The notes: a model not told the origin generated them from the sequence alone. Shown: positions 52,974 to 63,311, counted from the first letter of the stretch. The stretch: DNA of 64,000 nt from an uncultured Flavobacteriaceae bacterium (GCA_947493175.1 CANLQD010000002.1:434001-498000), one strand, 5' to 3'. A program made the numbers and translations.

Positions 52974-55417
52974 TAAACTTCGGGTTTTTCGACCTTCCTT
53001 TTAGATCTCCAAAAAGAGAAGCCTATGCCTCCCAACACAATCAAGCCCAGAAGAATAGAGCTCGCAAGTGTAATCTTGCTACCTGTTTCAACAACCTCTG
53101 GCTCAAATTTGAATTCAATCGTATGTGTACCCTCCGGCACTCTCAAGGCCCTTAGTACATAATTGACCCTAAAGTGGTCTTTTAGCTGTCCGTCAATATA
53201 GGCGTTCCATCCGTTAGCATAGTACATTTCAGAGAAAACCGCAATACCGGCATTCGAATTATTGGAGGTATAAATCAAATGGTTGGGTTTATAATCGGTA
53301 AGGTTGATCGCGGCCGTACTATCGACCCTAAACTCAAAGCGGTTGATGTCCGAAAATCTGTTGGTATTGACCACAGCCTGTTGCTTGGAATTCAGGTTTT
53401 CCAATGTTTTGATTTCTTCATCGGCACTAGCAACCCTCACCAATTCTTCAACGAACCAGGCATTGCCGTTGGCATCCGGATTCAAGGCCGGGTAATTTTT
53501 CCCCTCCTCGTTCTGTTGTATCACATACTTTACATTGAGCATGTTCAGTATTTCTATATTCCCTTTAAAGAGATAGAAGTAAAACAAATCTTGCATTCCG
53601 GCAGGCTTCGCCGCATGGTACCCTGTAATGGATTGATGAAAATAGGAAGTACTTGCAGAATCCCATCCCTCACTGGGATTGTATACCCGATAAACACCCT
53701 CATCCTGTAATATTTGTTGGTGTACGGGGGTTTCAGGGAAAGGCTGTGCCATTTGTCGTTTACTCACAAAATTGTCTTTGTTCACGTATCGAAGTCCCAC
53801 ACCGACCAAATCAAAGACAATCAGTGCCCCTACCGCAATAATGACCAAATGCTGTTTTAACTTACCTTTCAAATAAAACCATAGCACACCGGCGGTCAAG
53901 GCCACATAGATAATGGAGCGGAAAAGGTCTGCACTATATACGGCTTTTCGGTCCAATACGATGAGTGAGTACAATTCATTGCCATAGCCTTCGGCAAACA
54001 TACGATCCCTTGGCCCTTCGAATGAAAACACACCTTTTATTAAAAACAGGGCGATTCCCAGCCCTATGACTCCGAAGGTGGCCACTTTCCACGCAAAAAC
54101 TTTATTTTTTTCAGGAACCGTAGTTTTAAAAATGGCTGCTAAGGCTAAAATTCCCAGAATTGGGGCGCATAGCTCTAAAATTACTTGTATGGAAGAAACT
54201 GCCCGAAACTTATCATACAGCGGAAAATAGTCGATCATGAAATCAGTGAGGACACTGAAATTCTTTCCCCATGAGAGGAGTAGCGACATGAGTACACCTC
54301 CCAAAAGCCACCATTTCGCTTTGCCTTTGACCAAGACCAGGCCTAGCACAAACAGAAAAAAGACTATAGCTCCTATATATGCCGGCCCCGCTGTTCCCGG
54401 TTGATCTCCCCAATACGTGGGCACCTGTTTGGCAAAATCAAGTGCTCTTGTTCGGGGGAGTCCTTGATCGATGAGAAAATCATACGCCTTTGAATCGGCT
54501 CCCAAATCTTCGAAGGTGGCACCCCCGAAAAGTCGGGGCACAAAAAGATTCAAGGATTCCGCGATTCCGTAACTCCATTGTGTAATGTACTCCCGATCTA
54601 AACCGCCAGTATTCTCTTTCGGGGTTCCATCAGGATTAATCGTTAATTCCGATTTTCCCCGCGTACTCCAATCGGCATATTCCTTGGTTGCCATTAAACC
54701 GGTAGCATTGGCGGCAATACCAAGAAAAACAGCAACTAGAAGAATCCCTACCGAAATACCAAAGTGTTTGAGTTGCTTTTTTCGGATGGCATCTATTAGA
54801 TAGGCTACACCTAAAATCAGGACGAGTAGCATAAAATAATAGGTCATCTGATAGTGGTTCGCCCGTATCTCCAAAGCCATGGCTATGGCAGTAAGCACAA
54901 AGCCCCAAAGGTATTTTTTTCGAAATACCAGGATAATACCCCCCAGCAGCATGGGCAAATACCCAATGGCATGGGCCTTGGCATTATGGCCTGCACCGAA
55001 AATGATGATCAAATACGTAGAGAAACCGAAAGCCAGTGCTCCGACAATTGCCAAACGATAATCCACTTTGAGGCAACAGAGCAAAATATAAAACCCGATA
55101 AAGTAGAGAAACAGATAGTCAGCCGGTCGTGGAAGAAAGCGAATTAGACTATCCAATTTTTTTACATAATCGTGAGGGTAATAGGCTCCCAATTGGTAAG
55201 TTGGCATACCACCAAAAGCACTATTTGTCCAGTAAGGTTCTTCCCCTGTACGTTTTCTAAAATCGTTCTGTTCTTTGGCCATGCCGGTGTACTGAACGAT
55301 GTCTCCCTGCTCCATTACCTTGCCTTGAAGCACGGGATGAAAGTAGGCCAGTGCTACGATGACGAAAAAAACGGCAACAAAAAAATGTACGAAGAACGCT
55401 TTTAAACCGGTTTTCAT
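52973..55417 (-). CDS. YfhO family membrane protein
   Basis: An 814-residue membrane protein with about 11-13 helices and a large C-terminal extracellular domain. The N-terminal helices and the AHAIGYLPMLLGGIILVFRKK region, plus a soluble part with VYRVYNPSEGWDSASTSYFHQSITGYHAAKPAG, are typical of YfhO proteins (GT-C-like, some linked to glycosyl phosphate or teichoic-acid sugar transfer). Exact activity unknown. It is first in the three-gene minus-strand cluster with GT4 and flippase. Confidence 0.9.
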   Translation of the reverse strand: MKTGLKAFFVHFFVAVFFVIVALAYFHPVLQGKVMEQGDIVQYTGMAKEQNDFRKRTGEEPYWTNSAFGGMPTYQLGAYYPHDYVKKLDSLIRFLPRPADYLFLYFIGFYILLCCLKVDYRLAIVGALAFGFSTYLIIIFGAGHNAKAHAIGYLPMLLGGIILVFRKKYLWGFVLTAIAMALEIRANHYQMTYYFMLLVLILGVAYLIDAIRKKQLKHFGISVGILLVAVFLGIAANATGLMATKEYADWSTRGKSELTINPDGTPKENTGGLDREYITQWSYGIAESLNLFVPRLFGGATFEDLGADSKAYDFLIDQGLPRTRALDFAKQVPTYWGDQPGTAGPAYIGAIVFFLFVLGLVLVKGKAKWWLLGGVLMSLLLSWGKNFSVLTDFMIDYFPLYDKFRAVSSIQVILELCAPILGILALAAIFKTTVPEKNKVFAWKVATFGVIGLGIALFLIKGVFSFEGPRDRMFAEGYGNELYSLIVLDRKAVYSADLFRSIIYVALTAGVLWFYLKGKLKQHLVIIAVGALIVFDLVGVGLRYVNKDNFVSKRQMAQPFPETPVHQQILQDEGVYRVYNPSEGWDSASTSYFHQSITGYHAAKPAGMQDLFYFYLFKGNIEILNMLNVKYVIQQNEEGKNYPALNPDANGNAWFVEELVRVASADEEIKTLENLNSKQQAVVNTNRFSDINRFEFRVDSTAAINLTDYKPNHLIYTSNNSNAGIAVFSEMYYANGWNAYIDGQLKDHFRVNYVLRALRVPEGTHTIEFKFEPEVVETGSKITLASSILLGLIVLGGIGFSFWRSKRKVEKPEV

Positions 55418-55460
55418 AGGTTTTTAAGGTAGTTGGTTAAAATGACTTCGACAAAAATAG

Positions 55461-55724
55461 TCAATCGATTTCCTCGAAGTCTATATATTCCCCAACTTTT
55501 TGGGAAGAATCATTTTTCCTAGCCTTTTTCTTTTCTATGATAATGTCTCCTTGCTGTTCTTGTGTTGTATGGTTAAAATCGGAAAACTCTCCAAAACGTT
55601 CCCGAAAATGTTGTTCGGTCTTTTTGGCAGCGTACCCAAAAATTCTAGGTGCGAACATTCGAACCAGAAACTTGAACAGGTAATACACCAGCAAGATGAC
55701 CAATAACGTTTTTAAAAAAGCCAT
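55461..55724 (-). CDS. DUF4834-like small membrane protein
   Basis: About 87 residues with one N-terminal helix (MAFLKTLLVILLVYYLFKFLVRMFAP, 1-26) and a charged C terminus (EQHFRERFGEF, KKKARKNDSSQKVGEYIDFEEID). The latter ends as in many DUF4834 proteins of Bacteroidota. Function unknown. The ATG at 55724 is preferred; the longer frame to 55763 adds an unlikely leader. It lies just upstream of the yfhO-GT4-flippase genes. Confidence 0.75.
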   Translation of the reverse strand: MAFLKTLLVILLVYYLFKFLVRMFAPRIFGYAAKKTEQHFRERFGEFSDFNHTTQEQQGDIIIEKKKARKNDSSQKVGEYIDFEEID

Positions 55725-55884
55725 AATATTTTCACTTTGATATATCAAAAGTACAATTCTCACGTTTTAAACATGAGGCAAAAGTCTTAAAAATATAATA
55801 AAACCCAATAGAACGGGCAGTTGGCGGTAGTGCTCACTAGGTTTTCACCAGCCCATCATGTTTCTGTTGGCAATTTAAAAAAGG

Positions 55885-56967
55885 ATGAAAAACCTATTGC
55901 TCCTATTTCTTTTTATTATTCCCATTACCGTATGTTGCCAATATACAGATGTTATCAATTCGAATAGGCCCGGACTTTCGGTTAGTGCCTATGCGGTAGG
56001 TAGAAATGTGCTACAACTTGAGGCCGGACTGCTTTTTGAACAGCGAGACCATTCGCTCCTCAATACTCAAAGTAATATTTGGGGAAGTGACTTTTCGTTA
56101 CGCTATGGACTTTTATTCGAACAACTCGAAATTAACTGGGAAGGTACTTTTCAAAACCAAAACATTACTTATAGTAATTTAGGCTTCAGTGAGAACCTTA
56201 CCGATTTCTCTAGAAACAGGCTTGGACTAAAGTTTTTGATATACGACCGCTATAAAAATCCAGAACGTAACAAACCGAATCTCTACAGTTGGAAGGCCAA
56301 TTACGGGTTCAAATGGAAAAATTTGATTCCTTCAGTATCCATTTACGGCGGTGCGACCTTTAACCTGGGGGATAATCCTTTTTATGTGGGTGACCCCACC
56401 GTATCTTATCGTGCTATGGTCGCTACACAAAGTAGATTGACCCCTCGATTCGTATTGATATCGAATATTGCCTATGACCGGATCAGTACAGACTTTCCAG
56501 AGCTTAGCTATTTAGTATCTCTTTCCCATGCGTTCAGAAATCCGAAATGGAGCATTTTTGTCGAGAATCAAGGAATACAAAGCGACCGTTATTCAGATGT
56601 GCTTGTTCGAGGGGGGGTGGCACATTTGTTCAATGATGATTTACAGGCCGATATAAACATGGGGGCCAGTTTCAAGAATACGCCTTCTCGAATTTTTATT
56701 TCGGCGGGCGCCTCGTACCGTTTAGACTTTCACAAGGACAAACCGATACCCATCGATGAGCAAAAGGCAGGTGAAAATGGCGGCCCCATTAAAAAGAACG
56801 CCATGAAGAAAAAGAAGAAGGAGAATAGAAAAAAGGCGAAGGAAGGTGGCAGCGGTGCCGAAGATATTGAATTGGGCCCGACTAAAAAACAACTTAGAAA
56901 ACAAAGGAAAGCCGAAAAAAAGAAGAAAAAAAACAAAAAGGAAGACAGCGAAGCCATTGACTTCTGA
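55885..56967 (+). CDS. Outer membrane beta-barrel protein with lysine-rich C-terminal tail
   Basis: A 360-residue protein. A signal peptide (about 1-19, ITVCCQ) precedes a beta-barrel of the MetA-pathway-of-phenol-degradation-like family: NRPGLSVSAYAVGRNVLQLEAGLLFE (about 27-52) and alternating aromatic strands up to about 290. A charged tail of about 70 residues (KKNAMKKKKKENRKKAKEGG, QLRKQRKAEKKKKKNKKED) follows, which is odd for a barrel since barrels usually end in an aromatic residue. Role unknown; ligand transport is generic for the fold. The 331-base gap that follows holds nothing I can support. Confidence 0.78.
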   Translation: MKNLLLLFLFIIPITVCCQYTDVINSNRPGLSVSAYAVGRNVLQLEAGLLFEQRDHSLLNTQSNIWGSDFSLRYGLLFEQLEINWEGTFQNQNITYSNLGFSENLTDFSRNRLGLKFLIYDRYKNPERNKPNLYSWKANYGFKWKNLIPSVSIYGGATFNLGDNPFYVGDPTVSYRAMVATQSRLTPRFVLISNIAYDRISTDFPELSYLVSLSHAFRNPKWSIFVENQGIQSDRYSDVLVRGGVAHLFNDDLQADINMGASFKNTPSRIFISAGASYRLDFHKDKPIPIDEQKAGENGGPIKKNAMKKKKKENRKKAKEGGSGAEDIELGPTKKQLRKQRKAEKKKKKNKKEDSEAIDF

Positions 56968-57298
56968 CCAATATATCTAGGAAACTCGTTTTTGACACTC
57001 TTTACCTATGAATTTCGCTCCTGTCAACCTACAGTCAGGTTTGCACCCAGATTTCGATATTAGTGACTTCCGCGGGTAGTAACTTCGCCCATGCCGTGAT
57101 GATATATGGGTGGTTAAGCCAAACAAAAACTACTTCATTTACGTTACAAAAATCTCCATTTCTACACGTCTGGAAGGCGACTTGGTTCCTAACAGCTTAA
57201 GACGAATTCAGTTATTCAAAAACTTCTGCCAAAATTGACCGCCCTAATTTCTTGCTCTTGCCAATTATCCCTAATATTGACCTAAGAAAAACGATTCA

Positions 57299-58420
57299 AT
57301 GGTCACCCTTAAAGAAGCCGTTACCAAAACGGATTTAAAAACCTTCATCAAGTTTCCATTTTGGCTTTACAAAGACTCTCCCTATTGGGTGCCGCCCATA
57401 ATTTCTGATGAACTACAGACTTTTGATAAAGAGACCAATCCGGCATTTAAAAATGCCGAAGCTCGATTTTTTCTTGCCTATAAAAATGGGGTATTGGCAG
57501 GGAGAATCGTTGCCATTATCAATTGGGTGGAGATCAAGCAACAGAAAATATCAAAAATGCGTTTTGGATGGTTCGATTTTATTGATGATACCGAGGTTTC
57601 CGAAGCACTTTTGAACAGGGTCATCGAAATAGGAAAGCAACATCAACTACAGTTCGCCGAAGGTCCCGTGGGCTTTTCAAACTTAGACAAGGTAGGGGTT
57701 TTGACCGAGGGTTTTGACCATATTGGAAGTATGGTCACATGGTACAACCATGCTTACTACATTGACCATTATACCCGTTTGGGATTTCAAAAGGAAAAGG
57801 GATATGTTGAAAACAAGTTTCCTACCAGCAATGCAGACCCTGCTTTATTCACTAAGTTGAATGGCTTGATCAAAAAGCGTTACAAGCTAAGGGAAATCAA
57901 TTTTACCAAAACCAAAGAGGTGCTGCCTCTGGCCGATCAAATGTTCGACCTCTTCAATGAAACATACTCGAAACTATCCTCTTTTGTACCAATATCCGAA
58001 GAGCAAAAGGAATATTTTAAGAATAAGTACATCAGTTTTATCAATCCGGAGTACATCAAGTTCATTGTAGACGAAGATGATAAGCTCATTGCCTTTGCCA
58101 TTGTAATGCCTTCGTTTTCGAAAGCGCTGCAAAAAGCAAAAGGAAAACTTTTTCCTTTCGGTTTCTATCACCTCCTGAAAGCCAAAAGACGTAATAAAGA
58201 TGTCTATTTCTATCTAATTGGCATACATCCGGAGTATCAGAATAAAGGGGTTACCGCGATTATCTTCAACGAATATTACAAAACCTTTTCCGCTAAAAAC
58301 ATTCACATGTGCTACCGTACCCCTGAGTTAGAGGACAATGTAGCCATACGGCAAATGTGGAAACATTTCGACCCCAAAATCTACAAACGCCGAGTAACTT
58401 TTAAAAAGGAAATACGGTAG
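57299..58420 (+). CDS. GNAT-like protein (YghO-type), unknown substrate
   Basis: A 373-residue soluble protein with two GNAT-like acyltransferase folds: N-terminal FFLAYKNGVLAGRIVAIINW (about 59-78) and C-terminal DVYFYLIGIHPEYQNKGVTAIIFNEYY (about 297-323), where QNKGVT resembles the acetyl-CoA pyrophosphate loop Q/RxxGxG/A. Such proteins are common in Bacteroidota and often left as hypothetical. Substrate unknown. It begins an isolated single-gene unit after a 330-base spacer. Confidence 0.75.
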   Translation: MVTLKEAVTKTDLKTFIKFPFWLYKDSPYWVPPIISDELQTFDKETNPAFKNAEARFFLAYKNGVLAGRIVAIINWVEIKQQKISKMRFGWFDFIDDTEVSEALLNRVIEIGKQHQLQFAEGPVGFSNLDKVGVLTEGFDHIGSMVTWYNHAYYIDHYTRLGFQKEKGYVENKFPTSNADPALFTKLNGLIKKRYKLREINFTKTKEVLPLADQMFDLFNETYSKLSSFVPISEEQKEYFKNKYISFINPEYIKFIVDEDDKLIAFAIVMPSFSKALQKAKGKLFPFGFYHLLKAKRRNKDVYFYLIGIHPEYQNKGVTAIIFNEYYKTFSAKNIHMCYRTPELEDNVAIRQMWKHFDPKIYKRRVTFKKEIR

Positions 58421-58524
58421 TTCGAATTATCTATGTGAATTCATGATGGCGTAGTTACAAAGCTCCGGAACGTTATTACAGTACGCCTCTGGATTTACTA
58501 TAAAAAGTCGTTCAACTGATTTGG

Positions 58525-59784
58525 TCACTCCCCCATAGCTGCCGCCACTGCCGCTGAAAGTCTTTTGTAGGTTCCGTTTTCCAGTCGTTCCCGAATGGCC
58601 GAAAAGGCCTCCAAAGTTTCATTGATATCGTCCAAGGTATGGGTTGCCGTAGGAATCATCCGCAATAGAATTAACCCTTTAGGTATAACAGGGTAAACCA
58701 CTATAGAACAGAATATTCCATAGTTTTCACGAAGATCTTTCACTAAGGCCATCGCCTCCGGAATGCTACCGTTCAAATACACCGGGGTAACACAGCTTGT
58801 TGTAGTTCCTATATCAAAACCACGTTCCTTTAAGCCATTTTGCAACGCATTCACGTTTTCCCAAAGTTTTGCTTTCATCTCTGGCTTGTTGCGCATCATA
58901 TCCAAACGTTTCAACGCCCCTTTTACATAAATCATAGGAAGCGATTTCGCGAACATCTGCGAACGTAAATTGTATTTGAGATAATCGATAATCTCCTTAT
59001 CGGCAGCAAGAAAAGCCCCGATACTGGCCATAGATTTTGCAAAGGTTGCGAAATACACGTCAATATCTCCTTGTACTCCTTGCTCCTCGCCTGCTCCTGC
59101 ACCTGTTTTTCCCAATGTACCAAAGCCATGGGCATCATCGACCAATAAGCGGAAGTTGTATTTTTTCTTTAGCGCTACGATTTCCTTAAGTTTTCCTTGC
59201 TCTCCCCGCATTCCGAAAACGCCTTCCGAAATTACCAGGATACCTCCGCCAGTAGACTCAGCCATTTTAGTGGCACGCTCCAGGTTCTTCTCAAGACTTT
59301 GTATATCGTTGTGCTTAAAAGTGAAACGTTTGCCCATGTGCAAGCGTACCCCATCAATAATACAAGCATGGGAATCAACATCATAAACGATGATATCGTC
59401 TTTAGAAACCAACGCATCTACCGCAGACATAATTCCTTGATATCCAAAGTTTAATAGATAGGCAGATTCTTTATCCACGAAATCGGCAAGTTCTTGTTCC
59501 AATTGTTCGTGGTACTTGGTATGACCGCTCATCATACGGGCGCCCATAGGATAGGCAGCGCCATATTCGGCAGCCGCTTCACTATCGATTTTCTTAATTT
59601 CAGGAAGATTGGCCATTCCGAGGTAATCGTTGATACTCCAAGTGATCACATCCTTGCCTTGGAACTTCATTCGATTAGAGATGGGTCCTTCTAGTTGGGG
59701 AAAAACGAAATAACCTTCGGCTTGTGAGGCCCATTTTCCCAAAGGCCCTTTATTTTCAATGATTCTATCGAATAAATCTCTCAT
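58525..59784 (-). CDS. Alpha-oxoamine synthase family PLP enzyme, candidate cysteate acyltransferase
   Basis: A 419-residue fold type I PLP enzyme like 8-amino-7-oxononanoate synthase, glycine C-acetyltransferase and serine palmitoyltransferase, which join an amino acid to an acyl-CoA with loss of CO2. It has NDYLGMANLPEI, the cofactor-stacking residues (NFGYQGIMSAVDAL), DDAHGFGTLGKTGAG (PLP Asp/His) and the PLP lysine in FATFAKSMAS (about residue 250). Upstream on the same strand lies a cysteine-synthase-like gene, so cysteate plus fatty acyl-CoA (sulfonolipid base) is a candidate reaction. A terminator (59874-59907) and a -7-like box TATTTTTG (59803-59810) separate them. ATG at 59784 is preferred over the TTG at 59805. 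Confidence 0.85.
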   Translation of the reverse strand: MRDLFDRIIENKGPLGKWASQAEGYFVFPQLEGPISNRMKFQGKDVITWSINDYLGMANLPEIKKIDSEAAAEYGAAYPMGARMMSGHTKYHEQLEQELADFVDKESAYLLNFGYQGIMSAVDALVSKDDIIVYDVDSHACIIDGVRLHMGKRFTFKHNDIQSLEKNLERATKMAESTGGGILVISEGVFGMRGEQGKLKEIVALKKKYNFRLLVDDAHGFGTLGKTGAGAGEEQGVQGDIDVYFATFAKSMASIGAFLAADKEIIDYLKYNLRSQMFAKSLPMIYVKGALKRLDMMRNKPEMKAKLWENVNALQNGLKERGFDIGTTTSCVTPVYLNGSIPEAMALVKDLRENYGIFCSIVVYPVIPKGLILLRMIPTATHTLDDINETLEAFSAIRERLENGTYKRLSAAVAAAMGE

Positions 59785-59873
59785 CTGATGCTTTATTTGG
59801 TGCAAAAATATATATTTTTTGGCAGCATTGGCACTGCAATTCGCTTCTTTTTAAACAGTTTACCGTGAACAGC

Positions 59874-59907
59874 AAAAAAGCAATGACGTTATCCGCCACT
59901 GCTTTTT
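59874..59907 (-). terminator. Terminator after the cysteine-synthase-like gene
   Basis: On the minus strand a 14-bp stem (59894-59907 with 59875-59888, two G-U pairs) with loop GATAA, followed by six T. It lies 24 bases after the stop codon at 59931 and before the alpha-oxoamine synthase gene. Confidence 0.82.
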
Positions 59908-59930
59908 ATTATGTCTTTGAAAGGATGGTA

Positions 59931-60971
59931 TTATCGAACCACTTGCACTTTTGGTGTTTCTTCTACCTTGCTGTTGTTCAAAAACCCTTGGGCTTCCATC
60001 CATGAATCGCTATAAATTTTACTCATATATCGAGAACCATGGTCTGGAAAAATAGCAACGACCTTGCTACTCTTTGGAAAAGCGCCAGTGCTATTCAACT
60101 GCTTAATCGCCTGCATTACCGCCCCGCAGGTATATCCTGCGAATATGCCCTCGGTTTTAGAAATATCACGCGCTGTATGTGCACTTTCCTCATCACTAAC
60201 CTTAATAAACTCATCAATTACTTCAAAATCGGTAGCGGAGGGAATCAAGTTCTTGCCCAAACCTTCGATGCGATACGGGTATATTTCATTTGTATCGAAC
60301 TCGCCCGTCTCATGATACTTTTTCAAAACACTTCCGTAGGCATCCACCCCAATAATTCGAATTTTGGGATTCATTTCCTTCAAGTATCGAGCCGTACCTG
60401 AAATTGTACCGCCAGTCCCGCTACACGCTACCAAATGCGTAATCTGACCGGCAGTCTGTTCCCAAATTTCAGGTCCTGTGGACTTATAGTGGGCTTCGGT
60501 GTTGAGTTCGTTAAAATATTGGTTGATGTATATACTGCCTTTCGTCTCTTCATGTAACCTTTTGGCCACCTGATAATAGGAACGAGGGTCATCGGCACTT
60601 ACATGGGCAGGGCAAACATATACTTTTGCCCCCATGGCCCGTAGCATATCTATTTTATCAGGACTTGACTTTGAACTTACCGCCAATATACACTCATAGC
60701 CTTTGATAATACTGACCATCGCAATGCTAAAGCCTGTATTTCCCGATGTAGTCTCTATAATTGTATCTCCCTTCGAAAGCAGTCCTTTTCTTTCTGCTTC
60801 CTCTATAATATGTAAAGCGATACGGTCCTTGGAGGAATGCCCAGGATTCAATGCTTCTACTTTTGCGTAGAAATCACCTTGAAATCCTTCGACAATTTTG
60901 TTCAACTTCACAAGTGGCGTATTGCCCACAAGTTGTATTATATTGTCGAGGGCCTTTATTGTATGCTGCAT
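59931..60971 (-). CDS. PLP-dependent cysteine synthase family protein, candidate cysteate synthase
   Basis: A 346-residue fold type II PLP enzyme. The PLP lysine is in [19 protein letters not shown] (about residue 48), the phosphate loop is SGNTGFSI and [16 protein letters not shown] binds PLP phosphate. The segment [34 protein letters not shown] resembles the cystathionine beta-synthase branch more than plain CysK. Substrates could be O-acetylserine plus sulfide, or O-phosphoserine plus sulfite to cysteate, as in sulfonolipid synthesis. The adjacent alpha-oxoamine synthase favours the latter, but this is inference. A -7-like TAATTTTG (61016-61023, minus strand) precedes it. Confidence 0.85.
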   Translation of the reverse strand: MQHTIKALDNIIQLVGNTPLVKLNKIVEGFQGDFYAKVEALNPGHSSKDRIALHIIEEAERKGLLSKGDTIIETTSGNTGFSIAMVSIIKGYECILAVSSKSSPDKIDMLRAMGAKVYVCPAHVSADDPRSYYQVAKRLHEETKGSIYINQYFNELNTEAHYKSTGPEIWEQTAGQITHLVACSGTGGTISGTARYLKEMNPKIRIIGVDAYGSVLKKYHETGEFDTNEIYPYRIEGLGKNLIPSATDFEVIDEFIKVSDEESAHTARDISKTEGIFAGYTCGAVMQAIKQLNSTGAFPKSSKVVAIFPDHGSRYMSKIYSDSWMEAQGFLNNSKVEETPKVQVVR

Positions 60972-61037
60972 GTAGGTTGTTTTTCGTTAATGTTAAAATC
61001 AACAAAATTCAGAGGCAAAATTACTACTTTTTTTGGA

Positions 61038-63176
61038 TTAGTCGATTTTTCCTTCCAAATCTAATAGAAACGCATACTCTTTTGCTACCTCTTTAAGCGA
61101 TTCAAACCGTCCCGAGGCACCGCCATGACCGGCATCCATGTTGATGTCGAACAACAAAAAGTTAGTATCTGTTTTAAGCTCCCTAAGTTTGGCTACCCAT
61201 TTGGCCGGTTCAAAATACTGTACTTGTGAGTCGTGCAGCCCAGTGGTCACCAACATATTCGGATACTCTTGGGCCGATACATTGTCGTAGGGCGAATAGG
61301 ATTTCATATATTCATAATACTCTTTTTCATTGGGGTTACCCCATTCGTCGTATTCGCCGGTGGTCAAGGGAATGGAATCATCCAACATGGTGGTTACCAC
61401 ATCTACAAAGGGAACTTGGGCGACTACACCGTTATATAATTCCGGCGCCATGTTCACAACGGCCCCCATCAACAGTCCACCAGCAGATCCGCCCATTGCA
61501 TATAGGTGTTCAGAACTGGTATAATTTTCCGAAACTAAAAACTTTGAACAATCTATGAAGTCGGTAAAAGTATTCTTCTTTTTAAGCAACTTGCCACTTT
61601 CGTACCAAGGTCTTCCTAAGTACTGCCCGCCACGAATATGGGCCAAAGCGAAAACAAAACCACGATTCAATAGGCTTAAACGTATGGTAGAAAAATAAGG
61701 GTCTATCGTAGCTCCGTACGAACCATAGGCGTATTGCAGTACTGGAGTGTTCTTGGTCAATTCGGTGTTCTTATGATACACCAACGACATGGGTATTTTT
61801 ACACCGTCACGAGCTGTTGCCCATACCCGTTGCTCCAGATAGTTTTCTTTATCGAACGAACCGCCCATGACCTCCTGTTCTTTTTTCACCTCCTTTTCCT
61901 TGGTGGCCATATTGAAGTCGATGGTAGAGGTGGGCGTGGTCATGGAGTTGTAACCATACCGCAAAATCTCGGTATCAAAATCCGGATTGGTGCTCACATA
62001 GGCGGTGTAGGTTTCACTTTCAAAGGGCAGGTAATAGCTGTCGGTCCCGTCCCATCGAATAATTTTCAACTTGTTAAGTCCGTTCTTTCGCTCAGACAAC
62101 ACATAATACTCCTTGAAGATATCGATATCTTCTAACAAGACATCATCACGGTGGGCAATAAATTCTTCCCAATGATCAGATGCGGTAGCACCCTCCTTGG
62201 TTTTCATCAATTTAAAGTTAATGGCGCCATCCTTGTTGGTCAGCACATAAAAGTCATCGCCATAATGTGCAATGGAGTACTCCAACCCTCTTTGTCTAGG
62301 GGAAAACATTCGAAACTTTCCATTCGGGTCGTTGGCCCTTAGAATCTGAAATTCCGATGTAAGGGTACTATAGGAACCTATTATGATGTACTTTTTTGAT
62401 TTGGTCTTGTAGACATACGTTCCAAATGTTTCATCTTCTTCATGAAAAACCAATTCGTCGGCACTTTCGGACGTACCCAAAGTGTGCTTGTATATTTTAT
62501 CGGAACGCAGGGTCGTAGCATCTTTTTTGGTATAGAAAAAGGTTTTGTTATCATCGGCCCATACAGCACCTCCTGTAGTATTCTCTATTTTATCATCGAA
62601 AACCTCCCCTGTGATCAAATTTTTCACCTGTAATGTATATTGCCTTCGTGATACAGTATCGACACCAAAAATAGCCAGCTCGTTATTCGGACTCACCGCA
62701 ATACCCCCTAAATTGAAAAACTCATGTCCTTTGGCCATCTTATTTCCGTTGAACATAACTTCCTCGGTTGCTTCCAAGGTTTCCTTCTTGCGTGAATATA
62801 TAGGGTATTGCTGACCGGTCTCAAATCGGGTAATGTACCAGTAACCATTATTTTTATAGGGTACCGAGGCATCGTCTTCCTTGATCCTACCTTTCATCTC
62901 CTCGAATAGAGCTGTCTGAAAATCCGTAGTATGCTCGGTAATCTTGGCATAATAGGCGTTCTCGGCCTTAAGGTGAGAAATCACTTCTGGATTTTCACGG
63001 TCGTTCATCCAATAATAGTCATCCACTCGCACATCGCCGTGCTTTTCCAATTTTTTTGCCTGTTTTTTGGCAACCGGGGCAGGAATCTTGGTCATTTGCT
63101 CTTCTTCTTTTTTACAGGAAGCAGCAAAAGTAAGGCATCCGAAAAGAACCGCTATCCTTTTTATGGCAGGTTTCAT
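61038..63176 (-). CDS. ptrB: S9 family prolyl oligopeptidase (oligopeptidase B-like) lipoprotein
   Basis: A 712-residue serine peptidase. A lipoprotein-like signal (FAASCKK, Cys about 21) precedes a seven-bladed propeller (about 75-450) and the alpha/beta hydrolase domain with the catalytic GGSAGG (Ser about 564), the TTGLHDSQVQYFEPAKWVAKLRE region with the Asp, and the His in DAGHGGASGR near the end. Oligopeptidase B-type proteins cut short peptides after basic residues; the signal implies periplasmic or surface location. Start ATG at 63176. Confidence 0.9.
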   Translation of the reverse strand: MKPAIKRIAVLFGCLTFAASCKKEEEQMTKIPAPVAKKQAKKLEKHGDVRVDDYYWMNDRENPEVISHLKAENAYYAKITEHTTDFQTALFEEMKGRIKEDDASVPYKNNGYWYITRFETGQQYPIYSRKKETLEATEEVMFNGNKMAKGHEFFNLGGIAVSPNNELAIFGVDTVSRRQYTLQVKNLITGEVFDDKIENTTGGAVWADDNKTFFYTKKDATTLRSDKIYKHTLGTSESADELVFHEEDETFGTYVYKTKSKKYIIIGSYSTLTSEFQILRANDPNGKFRMFSPRQRGLEYSIAHYGDDFYVLTNKDGAINFKLMKTKEGATASDHWEEFIAHRDDVLLEDIDIFKEYYVLSERKNGLNKLKIIRWDGTDSYYLPFESETYTAYVSTNPDFDTEILRYGYNSMTTPTSTIDFNMATKEKEVKKEQEVMGGSFDKENYLEQRVWATARDGVKIPMSLVYHKNTELTKNTPVLQYAYGSYGATIDPYFSTIRLSLLNRGFVFALAHIRGGQYLGRPWYESGKLLKKKNTFTDFIDCSKFLVSENYTSSEHLYAMGGSAGGLLMGAVVNMAPELYNGVVAQVPFVDVVTTMLDDSIPLTTGEYDEWGNPNEKEYYEYMKSYSPYDNVSAQEYPNMLVTTGLHDSQVQYFEPAKWVAKLRELKTDTNFLLFDINMDAGHGGASGRFESLKEVAKEYAFLLDLEGKID

Positions 63177-63311
63177 AAAAATCTGTTTTATACCTTTAAA
63201 CTCCGAAATAATGTTGTTAAACGATTTCCTTTCCTATAGGCGACATTTCAAAATGTAAATGGTTTAAAGCAATTTACTACTTTTATCCTCGGTAATTTAA
63301 AACAAACGACT

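Noticed and set aside
59828..59845. TTGGCACTGCAATTCGC, a possible second sigma-54 site
   Set aside because: The -12 element does not match.
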